Positions 11,728-23,759 of a DNA stretch of 64,000 nt are shown here, piece after piece. The position numbers were made by a program, and so were the translations under genes. The notes beneath the pieces are model-generated. The model saw only the letters and a list, made by a program, of their open reading frames with translations, ran no database searches and was not told the origin of the DNA. Position 1 is the stretch's first letter; each line of letters begins with the position of its first letter. The stretch spans positions 3,038,001 through 3,102,000 of the forward strand of contig OX467090.1 of the NCBI GenBank assembly GCA_950106755.1, written 5' to 3'. The stretch is from Climacium dendroides. Taxonomy: Eukaryota > Streptophyta > Bryopsida > Hypnales > Climaciaceae.

Positions 11728-12064
11728 ACAACATTGCCTCGGTGTTGGAGAAAGTCAGGTCATTTATGGACCGCCGACCTTAGAACATCAAACCTCTCCT
11801 CAAACCGGTTTTGCAACAAAATTTGGTTTGCCCCGTGACGACGAAGGCTCACCACGTTGAAAGCAAGTGCAGTTACAGCGCCACACCATTGTGGCGCCAT
11901 CTCTCCGTTAGAGCCCTGGATCTCAAGAGTTCTTGCAGCGAGTGCCGTTTCACTCCAATTGCGGTCGGTTATATTCTGTTATTGATGCAGTGGGAGACTT
12001 CAGTAGTTTCAATTCTCTCTTGAGCCCAAACGATCTGCACTGACCGACCACTACAACAAGGTCT
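11728..12064 (+). promoter_or_regulatory. Putative NME7 promoter and 5' leader exon
   Basis: GC content rises sharply here relative to the flanks, as expected at a plant promoter and leader. A good donor site (GGTCT before GTAAGT at 12065) can be paired with the acceptor at 13237-13239 just before the coding start. That would make this the first, untranslated exon followed by a 5'UTR intron. The transcription start is not visible. This is inference from composition and splice signals only. Confidence 0.35.
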
Positions 12065-12357
12065 GTAAGTTTCTTAAGCTGCCATTCTTGTACTGAGCTA
12101 GTTCGTCAGGGTTTTGCATTCCTGTACTCTTCTCACCAGATTTTGTGGTGATCGTGGAGCTTGAGATGAGGGGGCGGTAGGTGAGATTTAGAGGAGGTCG
12201 GCTATGGCGTTGATGCTGAGACTTTTGTTTAGTTTTTGTTGTAGAATCGGCGAGGGAGCTGTGAGAAAGGCGATCGAAAAATGATAGAGCTGGAAAAGAT
12301 GATCGTGATTCTGTTTGATGCCGTGAGATGAGGAGATGTTAGTGAAAAAGAATCTTA

Positions 12358-13200
12358 ATTCCGTTTGTTGCTGGTAAAGTTGATGATTGAATTGAATAGC
12401 TGTAGCTAAGGAGGGAGTGAATTGCCTTGTGCCGAAGTGGTGAAATAGTGCATAAATGGCGGTAAGCAGATTTGCCGCGATATCTTGCTCTTGACTGTCT
12501 TGATTGAAAGTGGAAATTTAAATTGCACATTCTGCTCTCAGGTTCTTTGGATCTGTGTGATCGAGTGTTCCTTTTGCCAGAATGGAAATAGAACGTGCAA
12601 AGGGCAGGGAGTGCAAGTAATTGTTTTATTTAGGCATGTGAGAGTTCGTCGATTCTGATATCGTAGCTAAGCTGGGAAGATAATATTAACCGACTAGATA
12701 GCCAACTTTCTAGGAAATGGTGTGAACCAGTATTGCCGTTGCGATCTCGGAAAATAATAGAGGTGGTAAAGAATCGGAATTGTGTTTGTTGCTGTGAGAT
12801 GAGATTCTTTCTTGAAGATGCGGGCGGCAATTTTCTCAGTGGAGACTTGGAGGTGGCACAGAGTTACTGATAAAATGATGAATTGAATAGCTAGAGTTGA
12901 GCAGGGATTGACGAAGCCTTGTGCCTACGTGGTGAAATAGTGGCGAAATGGTGGTAAGCAGATTTGTCGTACAATCTTTCTCTTGATTGCCTTGATAAAA
13001 AGAGAATTTTAAATACGCATTCCGCTCGAAAATTCTTTGGATCTAAGTGATTGAGTGTTCCTTCCGTCGGAATAGACTTTGCAAACAATGGAGATTGCAA
13101 GTAACTGCTTCTTAGGCATGTGAGAGTTCCTCGATTCTGACATGACAGCTAAGCCGGAAAGACAATTTTTAACCAATTAGATAGCTAGCTGTCTAGAAAA
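12358..13200 (+). repeat. Diverged ~485-bp tandem duplication in the NME7 leader intron
   Basis: Two blocks share many phrases in the same order: GAATTGAATAGCT, GGTGAAATAGTG, GGTAAGCAGATTTG, TTCTTTGGATCT, GAGTGTTCCTT and GGCATGTGAGAGTTC. Equivalent phrases lie 482-492 bp apart (for example 12442 and 12934; 12633 and 13115). The duplicated DNA occupies most of the inferred intron 12065-13239. It has no intact coding frame, and its conservation between copies could reflect a regulatory role or simply a moderately old duplication. Confidence 0.65.
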
Positions 13201-13242
13201 TTGTGAACTCGGTGTCTAATCTGATTTATGTTTGTGCAGGAC

Positions 13243-16200
13243 ATGAAAAGCGACGGAGCTCGGTATGCTTTCTTGGCCAGGTGGTTGGATCCGATGACGG
13301 AGATAGTGTGGAAGTATCAATTTATGTACCATACATCAGACAGATCCATTGAGATGGTGCGTTGAAATTAGGCATTCCCTTTTGGAATTTTCTTCTGGCA
13401 GTATATGCGTACCTTGAAGAAGCAGTATTTAATACTACTCTCATTTTCTATTTTGCCTTGAATGGCTTGAGTCAGCAAACGTGTTTAGAATCCGCTCTCC
13501 AGCCGATCTGGATAGCGGCACCATTGCAATGAATTTGAAAAAAAACTGGAGCGATAGTGAGCTGTTAGTGATGAAGCATTACTTCTTTTGCTAGTGTCAT
13601 TCATGCGGAGACAGAACCTAATTGTATCATTCTGCTGAATTGATCCTGAGAAACTAGGGGTATTTTCTATTCTTTTAAACTGTGCACATTCAATCTGTTG
13701 ATTCGATTCTTGTGTATTTGGAATGCAGTACGATTTGAAGAACCACAAATCGTTTCTGAAGAGAGTGGCTTATCCTGCATTGTCTCTGGAGCAACTTTAC
13801 ATTGGCAACACCATCTATGTCTATTCTCGACAGCTCTTTATTGAGGACTACGGTGATGATTTTACCCGAAAGCATTTGCGTGGACTGCAGGAAACGTAAC
13901 GCAGTTTCTCTCTAATTCTGGAATTTTTCATATATCGCTGATGATTTTATTGATCCTCTGTACCTATGAATGTCCTGTGATGGGTTGCTGATCCAAACAT
14001 GTCAAGCTACAGGCCAAGTTCACTGCATTGATATGATTGCCGATTCAAATCTTCGTCAGGACGTTGGCAATGATAAAACCAGATGCGTTCCAGCAAACAG
14101 GACGAATCTTGGAATGCATTACAGCGAATGGGCTTCTGGTCAAGAACCTCCGCATGTGCCATCTTTCTCTTCCTCAAGCAGAAGAATTCTACAAGGTTCA
14201 CAGGGGGAAGCCTTTCTTCCAGTGAGTGAGCTCCCCTGTCTCCCATCTCTGCTATTTGATATCACTGTTGTTTTTACTGGTGTTTCGTAACTCAAACTGG
14301 TAAAATCGATAACATGTCGCTTTTTAAATCACCAAAATTGTTACATTCAACTGCTCAGACTCTAAAACTAGGTCTGGCATAGATCTGAGGTTCCATCTGA
14401 GAAAAGTGCCAATCTCTGGAATTTTTCTTGAAAAACGATACGACAACGTGTAGATGGCAGTCCTGAGAGCGCTTTACAGATTAAGGACAATTACGCGAAT
14501 ACTAATCAAATTTGAGATGGGAACTTTCGTTGTGCGTTGCAGATGCCTCACTCAATTAATTGCTAGCGGACCAATCGTGGCCATGGAACTTGTCGGTGAA
14601 AATGCAATCTGTAGGTGGCGTTTATTGCTTGGTAAGCAATTATTCATGCACAAATGCATCACGAAGTATCTGATTTCAGATTGACAACCATCTCAGAATG
14701 ATGCAAAAAACTCACCTATTAATTACATAATTGTAAGTTGCACAGTAACTTTCGGCAGATCGTTGAGTGCACCAAAAACTCTTCAAACTCGTTTCTTTAA
14801 AGGGATGTAAAATTTCTTTCTCATTTTCTTTGCCAGGGCCTACAAGTACCGAAGTTGCAAGAATTAAGGCACCCTCTTCTATTCGCGCCCAGTTTGGCAC
14901 TGATTGTACGAGAAATGCTTGTCATGGTTCAGATTCGCACGAGTCTGCCCGTCTGGTAATAGATTATTTCGCTTCTGATGTTGAAATCCGGTATTGCATC
15001 CATACCATGCTCACCAAGAAGCCTTGAAATTGTATTTGGTTCGGTGATCAAAATCACCTATCTATATTTATTTTATTCTATCAGCTGCAAGTACTGTATC
15101 GTGATAGGTCGGACGGTGGCCAGAGTGTCTTTACCCTTGTTGCGAGCCCGAGTAGCTCATTATTTGGTTTCGGTAAACGCAGGAAGTGTGTTTCTTCTTC
15201 ATCAACAGGAAGCTTGGAATGTGCGCGCGATTCCGTAACTGCACTGTTGCAATTATTAAACCACATGCCATGATGGCAGGTGATGATCACCTCGTCTTTC
15301 CCTACGACCCTACTGGCCCAATGTAACATATTTCCAACGGACAATCTAAAGCTGGAAATGCACTGACAAGATGACGTTATTCAACCTCTTGAAAACAGAT
15401 CCTTGGCTCTTTGTCACGACATCCGACGATGCTGAGCATGTAGACAAGGGACCCTTTTTCGCATGTAGATATTTTGCAAAATGCACTGGACGGAACCACA
15501 TGCATACCAGTGCTTTCATTAAGAATCCTTCCCTTCTGAGAAGCTCATGGTGAGTACTATGCGTACAGGAACGGCTGGGGCCATCATAACTCGAGTAATG
15601 GAAAACTTCAAAATCACAGCCATGGAATTAGCGCAATTTACACGAGCAACTGCGATGGAATTCTATGAAGTGTACCGAGGAATTGTCCCAGACTTCCTTG
15701 TAACGACCTTATAACCATCTTCTCAGCTACTTCGAGTTTTATTACTGTTTGAAAATTAGGCTTCTGAAGGCACTAACTTATAGTACTCGTAGTCATCTTA
15801 AAACACGTTATTCGGCAAGCTGGCATGAGCTCACCTTCTGTTTGTGAAAACAGAGCTGCTTGATTGGAGTCTGTAGTGTGCCCTTCAATCCTATGCCTTG
15901 AGAATTACTCATGTGATTTATATCACCGTGGTTCCTCGAACTTCTAGATTCCAAGTCATAGTTTTGTTAATGAGCTGCAGAAAATGGGCGTGAACTTAAA
16001 GTGACAATTTCTCATCCCTGGTTTTGTGGTGCGCTTACAGGCAATGATATTCGAACTTGCTTCTGGAGATTTCATAGCCTTGGAGATTGCTGATAAACAC
16101 AATCCTTGTGCGAACCCTGTGAACAAATTTAGAGACCTTTGTGGCCCTGTTGACCCTTGCATTGCACGCTCTCTTCGGCCTCACACTATTCGATCCGAAT

Positions 16201-16660
16201 TTGGTGTGAACAAGGTATCTAATCTCCTGGACCATGCTACTCGGCAGAAAGAATTTCTTTCAATACGTCAGAGCCCCAGTGCAGAAGTATCTGCTTAGGT
16301 TTTTTCTGAAGCCCCTGGGAGCTGAGTGAGAGTTTTAAACTGATATGATTTAACCATGAAACACAGGTCAAGAATGCTATCCATTGCACAGACCTCGAAG
16401 AAGATGGCGAGCTTGAGGCACAGTACATTTTCATGCACGAGTGGACTCTCGATGGAAGAAATCCACCCGCGTTATTGTCCAAAACTTCATGCGGTAAGAA
16501 GAATTTCGAGTCCACTGATGCGTCTGACTACTCCAATACATCATCAGGTACATCATCTTCTGGTACCTGTTCTGGTACACCGTCCGGATCATCATCTTGT
16601 TCATCCTCTCAAAGCGATCGAGGTAATCCCCCTCCAAGATTTTCTTGCCGGGCTGCATGA
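13243..16660 (+). CDS. NME7: NME7-type protein: DM10 plus two NDP kinase domains (9 coding exons)
   Basis: My exon model is 13243-13356, 13729-13895, 14060-14221, 14543-14631, 14837-14955, 15183-15279, 15569-15699, 16041-16214 and 16367-16660. All introns are GT-AG, all phases join cleanly, and the protein has 448 residues. Residues 1-91 form a DM10 domain. A first nucleoside diphosphate kinase domain follows, with IKPDA at 99-103 and the histidine motif NACHGSDS (His207). The second has IIKPHA at 241-246 and NAIHCTD (His357). Both catalytic-type histidines are kept. In animals and algae NME7 is a ciliary microtubule inner protein that also associates with the gamma-tubulin ring complex, which suggests a role in sperm flagella or microtubule nucleation. 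Residues ~385-448 are an unusual Ser/Thr/Gly-rich tail beyond the end of animal NME7. A possible donor at the GGTAAGAAG around 16494 leaves this tail less certain. The ATG is chosen because DM10 homology starts there. Confidence 0.88.
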
Positions 16661-17539
16661 AGCAGTATCTCTCATTCATTTCTGCAACACCATTTTTATG
16701 GTTATTAGGATGCTGCTAATCCGGGTTCCAAGAACAAATATAAGGGTTTGACCAGGAAACATAGCTACACAGTTTAGACGGAATTTCATACCTCACAAGT
16801 TTTTAACCGATTTCAATTAATTAACAGATGTTACAACCTCCATGTTCGGTCATATTAACCTGTGAATGATCTTGCATCTGATTTTTGTTGTGAGAAGTTT
16901 AATTCTATTGACATAAGGGATGGTACGCTTTTCCTTTTCTCTTTAAACCTCTAGTGAGAGAATCTATCATCTTTTTGAATTATCTCAGAGTGACAGATTG
17001 TACAACTATGATCGAAGCTTACTGACTGTATGTTATCTCTAATTCTTACATGTCCCTCTGAGGGGTGAGTCTTAAAAACTAGTAGTCTTAGCAAGGAATT
17101 ATCAATCTGACGTACAGAATTTGCAGAAGTTCATCCAATTAATTAATTAAATCATGAATGATTGTAATAATAAATTCAATCTAAGGAAATCAAACAAACT
17201 GCGGCCGGTGCAGTATGCGAACATGTTTGTGTTTCAATTCATCCCCCCTCCCTTGAAAAAATCAAGAGCTCTTGTACTGAAAAGAAGCGAATGTTTCAAT
17301 TCCTCTCCCCCTCCCTTGGAAAAATCAAGAGCCATTGATTTGAGTTTAGGAAAAATTCCGCTCTTCCTAAATGCTGTCAATTTTTAGAAAAAAACAAAGT
17401 TGATGCATTTGGAATAGATGATCTTGGATGTCCAAATTTGGATAAAAAATGAGGATGTGGTTACAAGAGATGGATATGGTTTCAAACTATAAAATACATG
17501 ATACATATACAAAAATGTTCACAAAATAATGATGACTTG
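16661..17539. other. NME7 downstream region; short tandem duplication
   Basis: The 3'UTR presumably lies at the start of this stretch. At 17231-17350 a pyrimidine-rich unit (GTTTCAATTC, CTCCCTTG, AAAATCAAGAGC) is duplicated with a period of about 63 bp. I see no second gene. Confidence 0.5.
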
Positions 17540-17787
17540 AATGACTAGAAAATGATAATATTTTGTTTGTAATTGAATTTAGAAGGAATTTTAATTTTAA
17601 TTTTTTTAAATTTAAAAAATATATTGGTGATGTCATTGGCAAATCCAATTGTACAAATGAAATCTAAAATTCAAATCTACAACTTTCATTCATCAATCAA
17701 TTCCAAAATATTCTTCCAAATAGTACTTTATGATCATTTTTCTCATATTGTCAATTTTAAAGAAGACTTTGGATGTTTAGGGGTTAA
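17540..17787 (+). repeat. Dispersed repeat ending at TTAA, copy 1
   Basis: This segment is a diverged direct copy of about 41425-41679. Both end in a short motif followed by TTAA (GGATGTTTAGGGG before TTAA at 17784-17787; GATGCTCCAAGG before TTAA at 41676-41679). Immediately downstream, to about 17912, the last part (GTTTAGGG, AACTAGCAATGCTTTAG) is duplicated in tandem with a ~70-bp period. Confidence 0.5.
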
Positions 17788-18232
17788 TTGGCAATGCTTT
17801 AGAAAATATCTAGTATGATAGAAGTATCTATTTTGGACTCTCTTATGTTTAGGGATTAACTAGCAATGCTTTAGAAAATATCCACTATGGTAGAAGTGCC
17901 TATTTTAGACAAACCTCCTATCATAACTTTTCAGGTCGACCTATTGTGAACAATAGTTGGATGCACTATTCATTGAAAAAGATTCTTTGTTTGCACCTTC
18001 TTGTCTATTCATCTCTCTTTTTTCCTTGCATAGGGAGAAGTGCCAAAGCTAACCAAAATAGATGAGCCTATAAAACCGGAATGGGTCCAAGAAAAAAATC
18101 TATATTTATATTGAATAAAATATTTGTTCTTGAAAAAAAATCTTCTTTTTTGCATTCTTCCTCATCTTTATGTTTGCACACATAGAGTTTGGTTTCTCAG
18201 CAAATTTTTCATATTACACAAGTTAAAATGTT

Positions 18233-18415
18233 TGACCCTTAAGCGACAAGCTGGTCCTTGTGGAAATCATTTGTTGGGTACCGTGTATATTGTTGGCTTA
18301 AAAAAATGCAAAAGCACTCATTAGGAGATAAACTATTGTAGAAGACGTTACCTTTTCCCACAAAAAATTTCCTACAAAATTTGGAGGATGAATAGTTGTA
18401 TTTCTATCCTGCATA
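18233..18415 (+). repeat. Three-copy dispersed repeat, copy 1
   Basis: It shares the order GACAAG.TGGT, GGAAATCAT, TTGGCTTAA, CACTCATT, ACTATTGTAGAAGAC and GAGGATGAATAGTTG with about 40119-40330 and 61225-61440. Divergence is considerable. The family is not recognised. Confidence 0.55.
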
Positions 18416-18883
18416 TAAAGTAGGAGGCTTGAACTCCATTTGGGCATTTTGAACCGCCCCTATAAATGGCACTGGAATGGATTGGAGGTGGTTCTTAAAT
18501 TGACCTCCATAGTCATTGAAAAAATCGAGAAAAACATTATTCATTATTGTAAGAGCCAATTAGCCTCCTTGTTTTTCCCATTTCTCTCTAGAAGTTGCAG
18601 TGAACACTTTATGAAAAACCTAGGATCATAAATAGGGATCTACGACACTTCTCGTTTGAAAATTCATAACTAAATCAAAAAATAATCCAAAACATGTGAA
18701 ACAACTTGGATTAGATGCCAATTCCTCTTGTCTTTCAAGGAAAAATTTATTGAAAAATATTTTGAGAAGTTTCACCTCCCCCAAATTCAGTTCCTATGCT
18801 TAAGTGGTCAACTTATGAGCCTCCTACCTTAGAGTTTCTTTATCATTCATCAACCAGAAAATGTTCTCAGCATCGTTTAAGAA

Positions 18884-19133
18884 TTAACCCCTGAGTACCC
18901 CAGTGCCTCAAATATGGCCTCTCAAAACTCAAAGATCTCCTTGTTTCACCATTATAATCTTTTCAACGGTACGGTCAAAGGACGTGTCCCTTTCCCTACT
19001 ACTCCAACCCTATCTTTACTACCAATCAGTACAGTCAATTTATATGGATCTCATTTTACGTGATAGTTTGATTGGAATGAATTCAGAAGGGTGTGGACTT
19101 TAGCAAATATGGGTTGGGCGCCTCAGGGGTTAA
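18884..19133. mobile_element. TTAA-flanked MITE (piggyBac-like ends), copy 1
   Basis: TTAA at 18884-18887 is followed by CCCCTGAGTACCCCAG. On the far side CTCAGGGG is followed by TTAA at 19130-19133. The inverted ends agree over CCCCTGAG and most of the next nine bases. Duplication of exactly TTAA next to ends starting CCC is the hallmark of piggyBac elements. The 242-bp interior has no coding frame of note. Confidence 0.6.
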
Positions 19134-19599
19134 GTTATCAGGAATAGGTACTTCTACCATATGCTGAAATTTCTATTGCAGGAAGGCACAGGACTTAAGA
19201 TGGAGTCCAATCTACGTTTTGTTTGGGTTTGTTGCCAATGCTTGGAAAACACTCCTAAATGATGGCTGGCACTAAGGTAGGCAGCCCCAATTGCAGCCCC
19301 TAACGTAATCTTCATACTCAATTGGGCCTCTGTTGGTACAAGTTGTACCCAGGTCTACATTACACTACAATAACAAGAAAAAAAAAGAAAAAAAAAGTGT
19401 GGAACTTGGTTGGAGTTGGGTCATTGGGTTGAAAAAGTCATAATTTGATGGCTTCAATGAATACCACTATGCAAACTTCTACACGTGACAAAAAGGGTTA
19501 CTGATTAAAGAAGTCTTTTAAATTCTACTTAAGCCCTAAAGGACCATCCTTGTGTTTTGGGCAACATAACCTTTTTGGACAAGTACATGTGAGTAAAGT
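19134..19599. other. Intergenic, nothing recognised
   Basis: This is AT-rich sequence with an A-rich run at 19379-19397. No gene is seen. Confidence 0.4.
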
Positions 19600-20449
19600 G
19601 GTTTTTATTTTATTTTTCTTTGAAGTGTTCACACAATATGTGCGCAAGGAGCACTTTAAGAACCAATAACTTTCATAACTTTTGATTACATGGTTCAAAA
19701 GTTATTGTGTGATATGTAGTTTGTTTCTGAATTTGGGGAGCTCGGATAGATTAGAAAAAAAAATCACTTTTTTCATAAATAAAAATTTAAAATTGGTATA
19801 TATAAATCTAATGAACCAATTTTAAATTTTTATTTAATGAAAGCTTTGAATCCTTTCATTTTGATTGATGAGATGAAAGTTATGAGGAGTTCTAGTTTGC
19901 GGGCAGTTATGGATTTACTACTCTAAAAAAAACTTTAAAGTCCTATATTTAACTCGATTTTCAATATTTTTGGAAAAAAATAAAATCATAAGGTGTAGAT
20001 TGTTTACTACAACATTACAACCATTGGGATTGACATTTTTCAATTCTATAAATAAATTCTTACGAATTTAGTATTTTGAATCATTCTCTATTTCTTATTA
20101 CATACTATATTTTTCATTTATGTTGTACAATTCCAAATGACCCATAAATTTTCAAGCATTTAGTCGACTTGCCTTGAAGAATAAATTCAAAGAAGCACAA
20201 CCATTTTGAACATTTGTTCATAATGATCTAACCTTGTGAAGTGCAAAGAATTGGTTTTTCAATGGGCCCAAAAAATAACTTGCAATTTGTATGGTGGAAA
20301 TTTCTGAATTTTTTTCCACATATTCTCAAACTAAAGTACTACAAGATCCTATGGTTATATGTTTAGGAAAAATATTTTGTTCTTGTACTAGAAATGACAA
20401 TTTTGGAGTATTTTTGGTGAGAACATAGTCAATGAACTTTAGGGGTTAA
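19600..20449 (+). repeat. Dispersed repeat, inverted partner at 28.0-28.8 kb
   Basis: Reading 28016-28800 on the opposite strand recovers this segment in order: AACTTTCATAACTTTTGA, GATGAGATGAAAGTTATGAG, ACAACATTACAACCATTGGG, ACTAGAAATGACAATTTT-like text, and an end near AGGGGTTAA. Shorter diverged relatives occur at 20.86-21.03, 22.15-22.34 and, inverted, 45.27-45.48 kb. The TTAA at 20446-20449 and its partner at 28016-28019 mark one shared boundary. Confidence 0.6.
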
Positions 20450-23400
20450 AGATTCACATTTTTTTTTACCTTTAATAAATAAGTGTAATCAATAATCAAT
20501 GGAAAACATCCTACCATTCTAAACTAATTTCACTCCTATGGACTCAATTTTCTAATCAAGTCAAACATTGAAGGTATTAACCCTAAATTGACTAAGGAAC
20601 CACTTTGATTTTTTGAGAATTCAAATAACCTCTCTTAACTTTATAATTTGAAATTTTTGCATGAGACTTTGGAATGGATGCTAATTATCTTCATCTACAT
20701 GTGAAGCTTTATTTTATGTCATTCTTGAAAATATTTCCAAAGTTATATTTTTTTAAAATCCAATGTCAAACTGGGCAGCTAAAAATGTATTCTCAAAATT
20801 AATTTTATTTTATTGCATATGTTTGTATATACTCCAAAAAAACATTTGAACCATTCAATTCAAATAATGAGATGAAAATTATGAGGAATTTTATTTTGTA
20901 GGCAACAAAGGCTAGAAAACATACAAAGTTGTTTTTGGAATCAATTTTCAAAATAAAAACAAAGAAGGGATATTTATTGTCTACAAGAACATCATCACCA
21001 TTCATATTGATAATTTTAAATCTCTTATAAGTGTTATTAGTGATTTAGTTTCTTATTTCATTTAATATTATCTTCTACTTTATAATTTTTTTAAAGATGA
21101 ATATGAAAAAAAATTTGTCTACATTTTTTTGATAAATATTTTCAATCCATTTTCCAACATATTGACTAAAATGCACAAGTTCTTGGGCCACATGTTCTTC
21201 TTTTTAGAAATGTTGAAAGACAAAACCTCACTTTTGGAAAGGGCTAGAAAAAACTACTTTCATAGATTTAGGCACATTGAACTTGAAAAGGATGGAGATT
21301 TTCATTGTCAAATTTTGTGAGGATTTACTTGAACAAGTTACCTAAAGGATCCTATTGTTGAATTTGTTAGAAAATATAGATATAAATATAGATGAAGATT
21401 ATATAAATATAGATGAAGATTATATAAATATAGATGAAGATTATATAAATATAGATGAAGATTATATAAATATAGATGAAGATTATAGCCTTGCTTTGTA
21501 TATGAATATTTTTGAACCATTTTTTAATTTCAAAACAATGCAATAAATTAGGGGTTAATAAAAGATATAAATTTTTGAAGTGGATCATGAATTCATATAG
21601 CTTTGAGAGTTGCATGACAAACAAAGTGAAATATATCCCATTAGATTAGTTGCAACTTAAAAAATTCAAATGAGCATTCTATTTCAAAGCCCTTCTTAGA
21701 TATCAAGCCTTTCCTAATTCATTTTGTGATTAAATGAAGAAGCTAGATTCAATAAATACACAACATTATATTTGAGTTTTGAATGGCCACCTTCATTAAA
21801 GCCACCTTAAGCTTTGAAGAACAACTAATGGAACTTGAAGAATTCTTCAAGGTAATCAATAAAAGTTGAAACATTTTGTGATTCAAAGGTGTTTGTTTAA
21901 TCCCTAAAGTCCTAGGTATACTTGTGGGGCACACTTGACAATTGGTCAAGTTCTTAAAATCTCAATTTTGGAAATGATTTTTTAAAAATTATGATAGAAA
22001 AATAAATAAGTTTTATTAATGATAGAAAATATAATTTTTATTCCAATTGTTGCATGGAAACAAAAGTTATGTGACCACAAAAGCTTAGAATAGTTGAGAG
22101 CAAGCAACAAAAAAAACAAAAAACTCGAAATAAAAAATAAATTTTTTAACATATTATAATTTTGTCTGTACAAGAAGATTTGGTTTGTTCCATTTGGATA
22201 AATGATGAGAAAGTTATGGAGCATCTTGTTTCACAGACAATTATAGCACCTTCTTGAAAAACTAATGTATAGGATTTGTTATAGAGTTCAATTTTCACAT
22301 TTGGCTCCCTCCCCAAAATTCTATAGTATTAACTTTGATTGTTAGGTTGATTGTGGTTCAATTCCATCTTAGACTTATTAATGATTTATTTTTTCTCTCA
22401 ATCTATACTTACTTCTACTTAACAATTTCTTAGAAAATGAGAATCATGTTATTTTTCCTTAATTTTTTTCTAAACCTTCAACTCAATTCTCCATAAAAAA
22501 AAATTTAAATTTCAAAATTTTAAATGCAAAAATTTTAAGTTAAAAGGATTTAAAGTCTTAAGATCTAGTTTTGAATTGTGCTAAAAAATCATGATTTTTT
22601 TCACTTTGAACACAAATACCTTGCAATCTATGTGGTCAAAGGCTTTGAAATGTCTTCCACCCATTTTCATTCTAGTCTTGTATAAGATCAATAGACTAGT
22701 ATAAATTTGCAATTTTTTTAGTTTTTAATTTTTTTATAAATTTTGCTTTTTGCACTAGAAATGACAACTTCAAGCATTTTTTTGACAAAAAGGGCCATAG
22801 GACTATAGAGGTTAAGAGGAATCTATTGGTAGTGGCATAAATAGATGTTCCATCCTTTCAACTTTGAAAATCCATAGAATACTGTCTGAATGTCAAAAAA
22901 ATTACAAAACAATTTGTGTTGATCTTCTTTGAAGAAGGCTAATATTCATTTATTTAAAATATCATTTTGATCACCTATATAGTAGTAGAGACAAAGTATA
23001 TGATTTTTGATTTTTTGATTTTGATACAAGTGAAAAGCTATAAAATCACTACAAAAAAAGGTACACTTATCAAACAAAGTAATATTATTTATGAAGTAGA
23101 TTATTAATTTTTCAATTTTTAAGGTTGTCCACTAATAAATCAAATGAAACTACACTAACAAACCTAAAGACTCATGCCTCTTGTAATTCTAAATCACCTT
23201 TTAGTTTCCAAGGAACCCTAAGTGAGTAATAAACATCCACTAAGTTTGAAGTTTTGCCATAATATTAGCAACACAATGGGATGTAGAGCACATTGCAAGA
23301 CAAGCTTTCTCCCAAGCTATTCGAAGAGTGATTCCCATAACATCTCTTATAAGGTAAAATAGCCCATTGTGGTCAAATGACCCATTGCAGTTGCCTAGGA

Positions 23401-23759
23401 AATGACCCATTGTGGTTGTTTTTTTGAATATGTGAGATGTGAGCCACAATGCATGTCTTACATGACAACAATGGAGTGAACACTGACCTCATTAGGAACT
23501 TCTGATTTTTCAGTGTGAAGTTCATTATAAAAATTGACTTTTTTGGCCTTCTGTAATAGAAAATATTTTGACTGCATTAGGTAGTGAGATGAGCATTACA
23601 GATTCAGATTTTGTTAGTTTTAAGGGCTACAGACTCTATTGGGATGAACACTTCAGAAATTCCTAGTGAATTCATACTTTGTCAAAAAAAATTAATTTCA
23701 ATTGCACTTGCTGTTTCTCACACTTGTACTAATGTGAGAAAAAAATTGAAAAATTTCAA
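20450..23759. other. AT-rich graveyard of diverged repeats
   Basis: No gene is recognisable. Fragments of the 19.6-20.4 kb repeat recur here. Several TTAA sites sit directly against short C or G runs (20577, 21555, 21896, 22812), which suggests old insertions of TTAA-targeting elements. Confidence 0.45.
21380..21484 (+). repeat. 21-bp minisatellite, five perfect units
   Basis: The unit ATATAAATATAGATGAAGAT plus one T is repeated five times without error. Because the unit is a multiple of three it stays open in several frames (YINIDED on the + strand), which produces spurious open frames on both strands. Perfect identity between units suggests recent expansion by slippage. Confidence 0.9.

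Noticed and set aside
14956..15182. Reading through the donor at 14956 (…ARLVIDYFASDVE) or using an extra exon at about 15085-15170 in the NME7 gene
   Set aside because: Both choices give the wrong phase for the IIKPHA domain. Splicing 14955 to 15183 gives ARLEVCFFF in phase, which matches the family pattern.
21338..21624. Open frames of repeated YINIDED or NLHLYLY type
   Set aside because: They come from the 21-bp minisatellite, whose length keeps all units in frame. There is no other support for a gene.
23047..23060. CACTACAAAAAAAGG, another possible CACTA terminus
   Set aside because: There is no matching inverted end within several kilobases. In AT-rich DNA this word can occur by chance.
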